From Pseudobythopirellula maris (GTDB lineage Bacteria > Planctomycetota > Planctomycetia > Pirellulales > Lacipirellulaceae), in the NCBI RefSeq assembly GCF_007859945.1, contig NZ_SJPQ01000001.1:186001-250000 (forward strand): 64,000 bases of DNA, in the 5' to 3' direction. Positions within the stretch are counted from its first letter, which is position 1; each line of letters opens with the position of its first letter. Positions 41,133 to 49,377 of this stretch are shown one piece after another. Below the pieces are notes generated by a model that had not been told where the DNA came from, made no database searches, and was given only the letters and a program-made list of their open reading frames with translations. A program made the translations under genes and the position numbers.

Positions 41133-44100
41133 TCAGCTCCACCCGTGCCGCAGTCGACGACCGACCGATTCGCCGAGGGCCTCATCGTGCTGCGGGCGGT
41201 GGTCGGCGTGGTCGTCACGCGTCGGGCGGTCGCCCCAGTCGGAGCCGCTTTCGTCGTTACCGCGGCGGCCGCGCTGGCGGTCCAAATCTTCGATCGCCAG
41301 ATCGAACGCCACGGCGGCCGGCGCTGTTTCGCTCGCGGCGAGTTCGGTTTCACGTGTCTCGCCGGTCGGCGTCATGAGGAATGCGAACGCGGGCTGCGAG
41401 GCGGCGATGGTCGTGTCGGTCTCGACTGCCGGCGGTTCGGCGTCAGCCGCTTCTTCGGCGATCGCTTCATCGGCTGCCGTCTCGGCGACCAGCAACGCCG
41501 GCGGCGCCGGCGTGTAGTTGTCACGCCACACGGTGAAGTCGGCGGCGTCGACCACGCCGTTGCCGTTGCCGTCCGACGCGGTTCCCGGCGTGACCACGTC
41601 ACCGAACTCGGAGACCCAGGTGTCGTAGTCCGTTCTGTCGACAACGCCGCTGCCGTCGTAGTCGCCCACCAGCGAGCCGTCGGTCCCCGGCGAGCCGCCC
41701 AGGAGCAGGCTCGCGCGCCAGTTGGCGGCGTTGTCGTAGGGGTCGCCCGCTGTGGCGGTCACGTCGGCCGGGTCCATGTCGAACGGGCCGATGTACTCCA
41801 GCGAGTGACCGTCGCCGTCGGCCGCTTCGGGCCATGGCGAGTCGTCACTGTAAGTGAACGACTGCAGGAGCTGGCCGAACGGCCCGACGAGTGTGACGAC
41901 CTCGCCGCCGTTGCTGAGGTTGGCGTCGGCGTAGCCTGTGGGGGCGCGGTTGATTCCTGCGCCGTACTGCGCATCGAACTCCGTCGGGTTGCGTGCCACG
42001 ACGTAGCGCTCGCCCGCGCCGAGTGTGACGCCCAGGGGCAGCGCGAAGGGGTCGTTGGCGAAGCCGGCGATCTCGACGCCGTCCAAGCTGATCGGCTCGG
42101 CGCCGAAGTTCAGCAGTTCGATGAACTCGTGCTCCTGAAACTCGGCCGGGTTGTAGTTGAGCTCGACGATGCGGAGCGTGAGCGGGTCGTCGACCAAGAA
42201 CGACTTGTCGACCTCGGCGCTCCAGTCACCCCCTTCGAGCACGCGCGTGCGGACTTGGGTCGACTCGATGAGGTCGATCGCCCCGGAGTAAACCAAGGCC
42301 GACGGCGCCACGCCGCCCCCCTCGAGCCGCGGGTCGCTGCCGTCGAGCGTGTAGTAGACCACGCCGCCGCCGTTGGGGTTGCTGAGCGTCAAGTCGAAGC
42401 CGCTCGCCACCTCGCCGCCGTACTGGTTCATCACCGGCGCCGCCGTGTCGACGAGCCAGCCGCGGTCGTCGAACTGGCCGAGCACGATGTTCGTGCGGAC
42501 GGGGAAGAAGTCGGTCAGCACGCCACCCACGTTCGCGAGCCAGTCGTCCGCGTCGTAGTCGCCGCGGTTGTCGCCCCAGCGGGCCGCCTCGGCGTTGATG
42601 GCGCCCGAGAGCTCGTCGATTCGCAGCTGGAACACCGCCGCCGCGCCGGCCGGAGTGAGCAGGCCGTCTTGGGTCATCAGCCGCTCGACATGGTCGGCGA
42701 AGCGCAGCCGGTACTCCTCGCTCTCCATCAAGTCGAAGTGGATCTGCGTGGGGGCGTAGTCGTCGCGGTCCTCGTCCTCACCGATGTACTTGGCGGTGAG
42801 GTCGTAGCCGACGTCGAAGTTGTTCTCGCCGTAAACCTGGTTGTCGTCGGTGGGGAAGGCGTGCTCTTGGTCCCAGGCGTGGAACCGCCACTGCCCCTCG
42901 GGGTCGACGTGGTTGTACGTGGCGTACCAGTTGTCTTGGCCCCAGTCCCAGTTTCCGGCGTAGTAGTGGACCACCATGTAGTTGATGAAGTCGTCGATGT
43001 CGAGCAGCGCTTTGACGTCGTCGTACTCGGAGCTGTTCGACACGTCGTCGTTCGCCTCGTCCAGCAAACGCAAGTACTCCTGCTCGGCGGTGAGCCCGCC
43101 GTCGACGTAGATGAACTCTTCCGGGTGCTCGGACGTGCCGTTGAACGCCTTGATGGCGTAGTAGTCGTCCTCGTCGCCGCCTTCGTACTCTTGGATGAAC
43201 GAGTCGTCGGGCCGCTCGTGCAGGTTGTAGATGCCCCAGTACTGGCCATTCAGGTAGAGGTGCACCCAGCGCCCGTGGGGCGACAAGCCTCCGCCTAGGT
43301 TCACGTAGTCAGAGACCACCTGGTCGTTGATGTACTTGGCCACCGCGTTCTGCTGCGGGTTGGCGTGCAGCCAGGTGTAGTTGTATTGCGCGTCGAGGAT
43401 GAAGGTGTCGAAGTCGTCCACGGCGTTCTCGCCGTCGACGGCCGAGTTGGTGAGCACCGTCGAGTCCTTCAGCTCGCCCTCGCCGTAGGGGTGCTTGAAC
43501 TTCACCTGGAACGACAGCTTGTCGGTGTTCCAACGCCGCACGGTCGAGTTGCCCTGGATCTCGACCGCCGCGTCGATGTGGAACTCCTCGGCGCCGTCGG
43601 CCGTGAAGAACTCGACCGACGAGGCCCGCTCGTCGCTCTCGTACTTCCACCCTTCGGTCTCGGTGTAGATGCCGTCCTCGTCGCCGTCGCCGAACAGCTC
43701 CTCCCAGTTCATCACGAGCGAGACGGTGGGGATCGCTTGGAAGTCTTCCTTCAGGTTCTCGGCGCCGACCGCCGCGACGATCGTGGGGTCGACATCCCAG
43801 TCGGGCGGCGAGCCCCAGTCGGTGTAGTCAGGCAGACCCGAGCCGTCTTGCTGAAGCACATCGTCGAGGAAAATGTAAGTCTGCGTGTCGATGTCGGTCG
43901 GGTAGTAGCCGTCCTGGAAGGCCGCCGCGCGGAGCGTGGTGGTGGTCGTGATCGAGACCGGTCCGCTATAGATGGCGCCGTGCGAGGCGCTCGGCGCCGT
44001 GCCGTCGGTCGTGTACCGGATCGTCGCGCCGGGGGCGTCGGGCGTGGCGATCTCGACCGTGAACGGGGCGTCGTAGAACCCACGATCAACCGAGAACGTG

Positions 44101-45245
44101 GTGTCGACCACCAGCCCGTCCCAGCCGGCGCCGTTCTCCGAGCCGGGCGTGGGGACCGTCAGGAAGCTGTTGTCGACAGCGCCCGTGGCCCGCTCGGCGG
44201 TGAGCAGCGGGTCGATCAGGAAGTCGTTGCGCTGCGAGCCGCTGGTGTGGTTCGCGGCGTAGAACGACAGCACGTTCTCGCCCTCCTCGAGCTTCTCGAT
44301 CCAGGCCGACAGGTCCAGCACGTCGGGCGTGCTGATTACTTCGCTGTCGGGTCGGTTCGAGCGGGCGTTCAGCAGGAAGTTGTAGCCGTTGCGGTACGTC
44401 GTGTCGACGTTCTTGCGGGCGATCTCGTCGCCGTTGAGGTAGGCGATGTAGCCGTCGTCGTAACGCAGCTCGAGCTGCATCGAGGCGAGCTGCGCCGGGT
44501 TGTCCACGTTGAACGGCACGCGCACGTAGGCGCTCACGTGGCCGCTGTTGTAGTCCATCTGCCCGCTCGAGAGCTCCTGGTAGATCAGCGAGTCGAGGGC
44601 GTTGTCGTCGCGGTCGTAGCCGACGCCGGTCTTGGTTTGGATCCAAGAAGAATCATCGAAGCCGATGTCGCGCCAGAAGTCGTCGACCGCCGCGTCGGGA
44701 CTCGACGAGTGGTAGGCCCGCACCGTGGCGTCGGCCTCGTCGCCGATGAGCGATTCCGCGACCGTGGCGTCGCGGTCGGCCCCGACCCCGTAAGCGATGT
44801 CGCTCAGCTGAGCGGGGTAATCGAGGAACGAGTCGACGACGGTCACGCCGTTCGCGGCGACGAGCAGCAGGTCTTCGCCGTCGGCGCTGAGCGAGAAGTT
44901 CGTGTGCAGCTCGGGCCCGGTCAGGTCCTTGCCCGAGGCGAACACGACGAGCCGCTCGTCGGCGCCGAGCAGCGTGCCGGCGGGCAGCTGCCACTTGGTC
45001 GGCTCCGTGGCGTCGTCCGAGAGATGCCAGCCGCCGAGATCGACCGTCGCGGCGCCGTTGTTGTGCAGTTCGACCCAGTCGCTGTTGTCGCCCTCGAAAT
45101 CCTCGAGGCCCGAGTCGTTGCTCGCCAGGAACTCGCCGATGACGACCGTGAGCGCGAGCCGCGGCTCGAGGTTCTCGCAGGCCAACGTACGACGCTTAGC
45201 CGAGGTCCGCGCGCGGCGGTCCTTGCGGGGTCGGTGACGCCTCAT
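41133..45245 (-). CDS. giant exported CotH-kinase/lamin-tail domain protein with dockerin-like repeats
   Basis: A 1370-residue protein. The start has a basic stretch and the planctomycete motif ENLEPRLALT, seen on very large exported proteins and used in place of a classic signal peptide. Domains in order: lamin-tail domain (GEFLASNDSGLEDFEGDNSD), a sandwich region (YVRVPFNVDNPAQ), a chitobiase C-terminal-like repeat (IRYTTDGTAPSASHG), a CotH kinase-like domain (VEIQGNSTVRRWNTDKLSFQ to FHAWDQEHAF), a second chitobiase-like repeat (VVYYTLDGSDPRL), a second lamin-tail domain (LRIVELNYNPAEFQEHEF), and dockerin-like repeats (GDYDGSGVVDRTDYDTWVSE, NGVVDAADFTVWRDNY). The end is an acidic tail with no PEP-CTERM. 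The ATG at 45245 has AAGGAG 6 bases before it; the frame extends to 45485. Confidence 0.85.
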   Translation of the reverse strand: MRRHRPRKDRRARTSAKRRTLACENLEPRLALTVVIGEFLASNDSGLEDFEGDNSDWVELHNNGAATVDLGGWHLSDDATEPTKWQLPAGTLLGADERLVVFASGKDLTGPELHTNFSLSADGEDLLLVAANGVTVVDSFLDYPAQLSDIAYGVGADRDATVAESLIGDEADATVRAYHSSSPDAAVDDFWRDIGFDDSSWIQTKTGVGYDRDDNALDSLIYQELSSGQMDYNSGHVSAYVRVPFNVDNPAQLASMQLELRYDDGYIAYLNGDEIARKNVDTTYRNGYNFLLNARSNRPDSEVISTPDVLDLSAWIEKLEEGENVLSFYAANHTSGSQRNDFLIDPLLTAERATGAVDNSFLTVPTPGSENGAGWDGLVVDTTFSVDRGFYDAPFTVEIATPDAPGATIRYTTDGTAPSASHGAIYSGPVSITTTTTLRAAAFQDGYYPTDIDTQTYIFLDDVLQQDGSGLPDYTDWGSPPDWDVDPTIVAAVGAENLKEDFQAIPTVSLVMNWEELFGDGDEDGIYTETEGWKYESDERASSVEFFTADGAEEFHIDAAVEIQGNSTVRRWNTDKLSFQVKFKHPYGEGELKDSTVLTNSAVDGENAVDDFDTFILDAQYNYTWLHANPQQNAVAKYINDQVVSDYVNLGGGLSPHGRWVHLYLNGQYWGIYNLHERPDDSFIQEYEGGDEDDYYAIKAFNGTSEHPEEFIYVDGGLTAEQEYLRLLDEANDDVSNSSEYDDVKALLDIDDFINYMVVHYYAGNWDWGQDNWYATYNHVDPEGQWRFHAWDQEHAFPTDDNQVYGENNFDVGYDLTAKYIGEDEDRDDYAPTQIHFDLMESEEYRLRFADHVERLMTQDGLLTPAGAAAVFQLRIDELSGAINAEAARWGDNRGDYDADDWLANVGGVLTDFFPVRTNIVLGQFDDRGWLVDTAAPVMNQYGGEVASGFDLTLSNPNGGGVVYYTLDGSDPRLEGGGVAPSALVYSGAIDLIESTQVRTRVLEGGDWSAEVDKSFLVDDPLTLRIVELNYNPAEFQEHEFIELLNFGAEPISLDGVEIAGFANDPFALPLGVTLGAGERYVVARNPTEFDAQYGAGINRAPTGYADANLSNGGEVVTLVGPFGQLLQSFTYSDDSPWPEAADGDGHSLEYIGPFDMDPADVTATAGDPYDNAANWRASLLLGGSPGTDGSLVGDYDGSGVVDRTDYDTWVSEFGDVVTPGTASDGNGNGVVDAADFTVWRDNYTPAPPALLVAETAADEAIAEEAADAEPPAVETDTTIAASQPAFAFLMTPTGETRETELAASETAPAAVAFDLAIEDLDRQRGRRGNDESGSDWGDRPTRDDHADHRPQHDEALGESVGRRLRHGWS

Positions 45246-45639
45246 CGGTGCTCCTTCTCTGCCCCCGGGAGTCTCCGGGCGCGGCTGTGTGTTCTCGGGT
45301 GGATTTAGGCGGCCGGACCCCGGCCTAGAGCGACGCCCTAGGGCGTCGCGTGATTGAAGAGGGGAGAAGTCGGTAGCTTGAAAAGTCTTTACCTGTAAGG
45401 GCTCACTGCTATGTGCATGGCCACCCTCTACATTAGGCACACGCCCCGTTATGAGCAACGGAGCCGTGGGTCTGTTATGAGACACCCTTGCGGCATGCTA
45501 CCCGCGTGTTGACGAAAGGGTCCGACGCCTTGCCTCGCGGTCCACTCCGGAAGGGGCGCATTGATAGCCGCCGGATCGCTGGTTGCACGTGAGGGGCTGC
45601 GACTGCGGCCAAGATTCTCGGAGCGGTACGAGAGATCGC
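45246..45639. other. gap upstream of the CotH-domain gene
   Basis: About 390 bases, with lower GC from 45355 to 45500. Apart from the perfect palindrome at 45330-45349 listed separately, no promoter pair, RNA gene or coding sequence is convincing. Confidence 0.55.
45330..45349. promoter_or_regulatory. perfect 20-base palindrome upstream of the CotH-domain gene
   Basis: GCGACGCCCTAGGGCGTCGC is fully self-complementary and lies 85 bases upstream of the start codon. It could be an operator for a dimeric regulator or the stem of a leader hairpin. Confidence 0.4.
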
Positions 45640-46602
45640 CTACTCGGGGGCAAGCACGCTCGGCTTGACCTGCGAGATGACCTTGTCGGCCTCGACCGTC
45701 ACCGAGGGGTGCACGCGGCTCAGGACCCACGGGTGGGGACCGCTCACCAGCAAGTCAAGACGCACCACGGCCGGGTTCTTGCGTGTCGAAGTGACCGCCA
45801 CCAGATTTCCGCCGTGCAGGGCGTCGACCTTGCCATGGATCGAGAAGCGGCGGTTGTTCACGCCCACGTTGCCAAGCCGCAGCAGCTCGCTGCCAAAGAA
45901 GAGACCGCTACGCACGGCGAGCTCGCCGCCGGCGCGGATGTCGAACACCAAGGGGCAATCCCACACTCGCAACCCGTCGAAGCTGTGCCCCATCGATTGG
46001 TGGTTGTTGGTCTGGTAGGCGACCTTGCAGTCGTCGAACAGGCAGTTGCGCCAGGTGAGCATGTCGTTATTGTGCTCCCCCTCTTCGAGTCCGCATTTCA
46101 CGCCGACGTCAAAGCCCGAAATCGTGACGCGCTCGAAGGTGTGCTTGCCGGAGCCGATCCCCTTGCGGTCGCCCTTGGAGATCAGCACGCCTACGCCAGC
46201 GCCGTCGCCCAGCAGGTTGAGCCCCTCGATGCGTGCGTGCGAACCGGGGATGCTCAAGAGCGGCTCGTTGGGATTGACCGCGATCAGTTGGGTCATCGCC
46301 CCGCCAAAATTCTCTCGCTGCTGGCGGGTGAAGGCCTCGCCGTTGCCTGCGCCGATCAGCCGTACGCCCACGCGGTAGGGGAACTTCAACGGCCCGCAGG
46401 GCCAGTCGCCTGCCGGGATGTAGATCGGCAGCCCGTGCTCGGCGACCGTTTCGAGGGCCGTGTTGAGCACCCGCGTGGTCGAATCCACGTCGCCCCGCAC
46501 GGCGCCGTAGTCGGCGATGTTCAGATACGGCTGCTGGGCATTGGCGGCCAAGGCGCCCGCAAGCATCAGGACGAAGCCAAGGGCTAGCCGGCTGAGCGCC
46601 AT
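45640..46602 (-). CDS. exported pectate-lyase-fold (parallel beta-helix) protein
   Basis: A 320-residue exported protein. The signal peptide is LALGFVLMLAGALAANAQ. The mature start, NIADYGAVRGDVDSTTRVLN, is the classic opening of Pectate_lyase_3 proteins, followed by IYIPAGDW and coil-like repeats (RIEGLNLLGDGAGVGVLISK, HTFERVTISGFDVGVKCG). Proteins of this fold include pectate lyases, polygalacturonases and phage-type depolymerases; active-site residues cannot be assigned here, so an enzyme activity is not claimed. The ATG at 46602 begins the signal peptide; the frame continues to 46776. It is the last member of the glycan cluster and diverges from the metal efflux operon. Confidence 0.78.
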   Translation of the reverse strand: MALSRLALGFVLMLAGALAANAQQPYLNIADYGAVRGDVDSTTRVLNTALETVAEHGLPIYIPAGDWPCGPLKFPYRVGVRLIGAGNGEAFTRQQRENFGGAMTQLIAVNPNEPLLSIPGSHARIEGLNLLGDGAGVGVLISKGDRKGIGSGKHTFERVTISGFDVGVKCGLEEGEHNNDMLTWRNCLFDDCKVAYQTNNHQSMGHSFDGLRVWDCPLVFDIRAGGELAVRSGLFFGSELLRLGNVGVNNRRFSIHGKVDALHGGNLVAVTSTRKNPAVVRLDLLVSGPHPWVLSRVHPSVTVEADKVISQVKPSVLAPE

Positions 46603-46792
46603 GCGTCGAGAAGACGGCGGTGATATCGTCGGGCGTTTCAAAGTGAGCAAGCGATCGTTTTTTATGGGGGGCAGTATTTCAACGGCTTCGACCGCGTCGG
46701 TGCGGCAAAAGTTCCGTCCCGCGTGCTTTGCGATTGCCAGTTGCCCGGAAATCGGGTAAATCAGCAGTCGCCGCATAACTGGGACCGCGAAT

Positions 46793-46831
46793 TTGCCTGC
46801 CCCGGCTCACAAACCTAGAATAGTGCTAGGT
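46793..46831 (+). promoter_or_regulatory. candidate promoter and operator of the metal efflux operon
   Basis: TTGCCT (46793-46798) and TAGAAT (46816-46821) are spaced by exactly 17 bases, fitting a sigma-70 promoter. A perfect 6-base inverted repeat ACCTAG/CTAGGT with a 7-base spacer (46813-46831) overlaps the -10 box, a typical place for a repressor. It lies about 70 bases upstream of the first efflux gene. Confidence 0.45.
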
Positions 46832-46899
46832 AAAACCTTTTCGGGCGGAGCAGCCTCTGCGTCTCCGCTACCAGTATAGACCACCCCTCGCCGACCGCT

Positions 46900-47382
46900 T
46901 TGCTGCTTCACCGGACCATCACGATCGTCCTCGCCTTCGTCGCCGCGCTTTGTCCGGCGCTGGGGGGGCATGCGTGCGGCGTTGGTTGCGAAGCGGTCAC
47001 CGCAGAGGCCGGTCATCATCGTGTGTCTCAGACCCACGACTATGAACAGGTGGCGAAGGTCTCCGTAGCGCGCACCTGCGAAGCGCGGTGCGTTGGCTCC
47101 TCTTGCTCCACCGATACGAGTGATCTGCCTATCCGGCACGATCATGGCGGCAAACATCAAGACTGCATCTGCCAAGGAGCGGCGGTCGCCGATTTCGGAC
47201 GCGGCTACGCCGACGGGTTGATCGACCTCGACGCATTCTTGGCTCCCACCTTCGCCCCGTTGGCGGCCGCGCTCAGCCGCCAAGCGTTGGCGCCGCTCGC
47301 CACTGGCCGGCCGGGCGACGACCCCTGCCCCCCCGCCTGGGGCAAGGACCTCTGCGCGCACTTCTGCACGCGTTTGATCTGA
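46900..47382 (+). CDS. small exported Cys/His-rich protein of the metal efflux operon
   Basis: About 160 residues from a TTG start. A hydrophobic N-terminus (ITIVLAFVAALCPALGG) should act as signal peptide. The mature part has many cysteines and histidines in clusters (HACGVGCEAV, CEARCVGSSC, HDHGGKHQDCICQG, CPPAWGKDLCAHFC), suggesting metal binding. It has no family I recognise. It is the first gene after the candidate promoter and precedes the RND adaptor gene by 189 bases, so it may sense or scavenge the exported metal. The exact start is uncertain because no ATG fits. Confidence 0.65.
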   Translation: MLLHRTITIVLAFVAALCPALGGHACGVGCEAVTAEAGHHRVSQTHDYEQVAKVSVARTCEARCVGSSCSTDTSDLPIRHDHGGKHQDCICQGAAVADFGRGYADGLIDLDAFLAPTFAPLAAALSRQALAPLATGRPGDDPCPPAWGKDLCAHFCTRLI

Positions 47383-47571
47383 TCCGCTGCGCCCGCTCTC
47401 GCGGCTTGCGCACGCGCTCGGCTGATCTAGCCGGACGCATCTTCGCGCTACGCCCGCCTCTCTGCGACGTTCACGATCGCAACTATTCGCTTTGCACCTG
47501 AACGTGGGGGGCGAATTGAACTGCGTGATCCGATCTTGCTCTCCCTTTGCGGCCCAGCCGGAGCCCGTTCG

Positions 47572-49173
47572 ATGAGTGACGCCACCCTGCCCCAACCCCA
47601 ACCCCCGGCTCCCGCCGCCGCCTCGCCGTTGCGATGGCTGCTGAGCATTGCGCCAACCGTCGCCGCTGTTGTGGCGATCGGCCTGGTCGGCTACTGGGGC
47701 CACTCGACCGACTGGCGCATGCCGAGCTTCGACGAACTCGTTGGCGCATCGGTCGAGGCCGAAACCCCATGGTGCGAAGAGCACAACGTTCCGGCGGCCG
47801 AGTGCGTGGAGTGCCAAGCCTCGTTGTTGCCCAACGCCGAAACATACGGCTGGTGCGACGAGCACGGCCTCGAGCCTTGCCCGCTCTGCCATCCCGAAGT
47901 GGTGCAGATCGAATCGCCGCCCGTGATCGCGACGCAGGAGCTGGAGCGAGTCGCCGCGGTCCTCGACTTGCGGGAGCGGGCCGAGAACGTGGTCGGCTGC
48001 CCACTCAACGCCCAGCGGGTTCAGTTCGCCTCGGTCGAGGCGGTGGATAAGGCCGGCATCGATGTCGATCTGGTGCAGCGTCGCGCTCTGGTCGAGGCGG
48101 TCGAGGCGAACGGCGAGATTACCTACGACCAAACGCACTTGGCGAGGCTCGCGTCGCGGGCCGCGGGCAGTCTGTGGCGGGTGGAGAAGAGCTTGGGCGA
48201 CCGTGTTTCGCCGGGCGACGTGCTCGCGCTGGTCGACGCCGCCGCTGTCGGCCGGGCCAAGGCCGAGCTGCTCGACGCGTTGGCCGATGTCGACTACCAG
48301 CAGCAAACGGTCGACCGTTTAAGACCGCTAGCGGAAGAACAGATCATCCCCGGCGCCCGCATGCTCGAGTCGGAAACCGCCTTGCAGCAGGCCGAGATCA
48401 AGCTGCGGCAGGCCCAGCAATCGCTCGTGAATCTTGGCCTCGCGCCGCCGGTCGAGGAGCTCGCCCGGTTGTCTCCCGCCCAGCGGGCCGAACGATTGCG
48501 GCTACTCGGGTTGAGTGACGAGCTCAAAGCGACGCTCGACCCCGAGTCGACGACCAGCAACCTGTTGCCGATCGTCTCGCCGATCGAGGGCGAGGTGATC
48601 CGTCGCGACGCCGTGGCCGGCGAGGTGGTCGGCGCCCAGGCGCCGCTGTTCCAGGTGGCCGATACCCGCGAGATGTGGCTCGTGCTGAGCGTGCCGACCG
48701 AGGAATCGGCCTACCTCATGCGAGGCCAAGAGGTGCGGTTCCAGGCCGAAGGCTTGCGCACGCCGATCGTCGGCCGACTCGACTGGATCAGCACCGACAT
48801 CGACCCCCACACCCGCACCGTCTCCGCCCGGGCGGTGCTCGAGAACCCCCGTGGCGAGTTGCGGAGCGAGACCTTTGGCAAGGGCCGCGTGCTGCTGCGT
48901 GACGACCCCGAAGCGATCGTCGTTCCCGAGTCGGCCGTGCAATGGGACGGCTCGTGTTACGTGGTGTTCGTGCGCGACCGCGACTACTTCAAACCCGACG
49001 GCCCGAAGGTGTTCCACACCCGCCCGATCCGACGCGGCGTGAGCCAGGGTGGCTTCACCGAGGCGATCGCCGGCGTCTGGCCCGGCGAGGTGGTCGTGAC
49101 CGAGGGGAGCGGCGTTCTGCGCTCGCAGATCCTCAAGAACAACCTCGGAGCGGGCTGCACCTGCGGTCACTAA
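47572..49173 (+). CDS. RND metal efflux adaptor (CusB/CzcB-like) with N-terminal Cys/His motifs
   Basis: A 533-residue periplasmic adaptor that should bridge the inner-membrane pump and the outer-membrane channel. One membrane helix near residues 24-43 (LLSIAPTVAAVVAIGLVGYW) anchors it. Next come two metal-site-like motifs, WCEEHNVPAAECVEC and WCDEHGLEPCPLC. The adaptor core follows: first barrel/lipoyl half (LASRAAGSLWRVEKSLGDRV), a coiled-coil hairpin (about 220-290), the second lipoyl half (IVSPIEGEVIRRDAVAGEVV) and the beta-barrel. The protein ends in GAGCTCGH, another possible metal site. The ATG at 47572 has GGAG 9 bases before it. Confidence 0.88.
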   Translation: MSDATLPQPQPPAPAAASPLRWLLSIAPTVAAVVAIGLVGYWGHSTDWRMPSFDELVGASVEAETPWCEEHNVPAAECVECQASLLPNAETYGWCDEHGLEPCPLCHPEVVQIESPPVIATQELERVAAVLDLRERAENVVGCPLNAQRVQFASVEAVDKAGIDVDLVQRRALVEAVEANGEITYDQTHLARLASRAAGSLWRVEKSLGDRVSPGDVLALVDAAAVGRAKAELLDALADVDYQQQTVDRLRPLAEEQIIPGARMLESETALQQAEIKLRQAQQSLVNLGLAPPVEELARLSPAQRAERLRLLGLSDELKATLDPESTTSNLLPIVSPIEGEVIRRDAVAGEVVGAQAPLFQVADTREMWLVLSVPTEESAYLMRGQEVRFQAEGLRTPIVGRLDWISTDIDPHTRTVSARAVLENPRGELRSETFGKGRVLLRDDPEAIVVPESAVQWDGSCYVVFVRDRDYFKPDGPKVFHTRPIRRGVSQGGFTEAIAGVWPGEVVVTEGSGVLRSQILKNNLGAGCTCGH

Positions 49174-49186
49174 GGGGACGGAAGCG

Positions 49187-49260
49187 GAACACCAATCTTC
49201 GCTAATCGATGCAAATGCAAGATGACAGTTATTCTCGCTAACTTGAGCCGATTAGTGTTC
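49187..49260. repeat. inverted repeat between adaptor and pump genes
   Basis: Arms GAACACCAATC (49187-49197) and GATTAGTGTTC (49250-49260) pair at 10 of 11 bases around an AT-rich centre. It lies in the 204-base gap between two efflux genes, whose right half (49261-49377) shows nothing recognisable. Confidence 0.55.
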
Positions 49261-49377
49261 GTCGTTCAAAAAAACACTGCCGCGATCAGATGATCTCCTA
49301 CCCATAGCAGTCTTCTGCATCCGCCCGACCTCTTTGATCCTACTGCTACGCCATAGCTACCCTCGGAACTCCTGCCC

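Noticed and set aside
43365-45308. 647-residue plus-strand frame
   Set aside because: Antisense shadow of the CotH/lamin-tail gene; low complexity and no domain. The same holds for the long frames at 4416-5549, 15932-17278 and 27792-29450.
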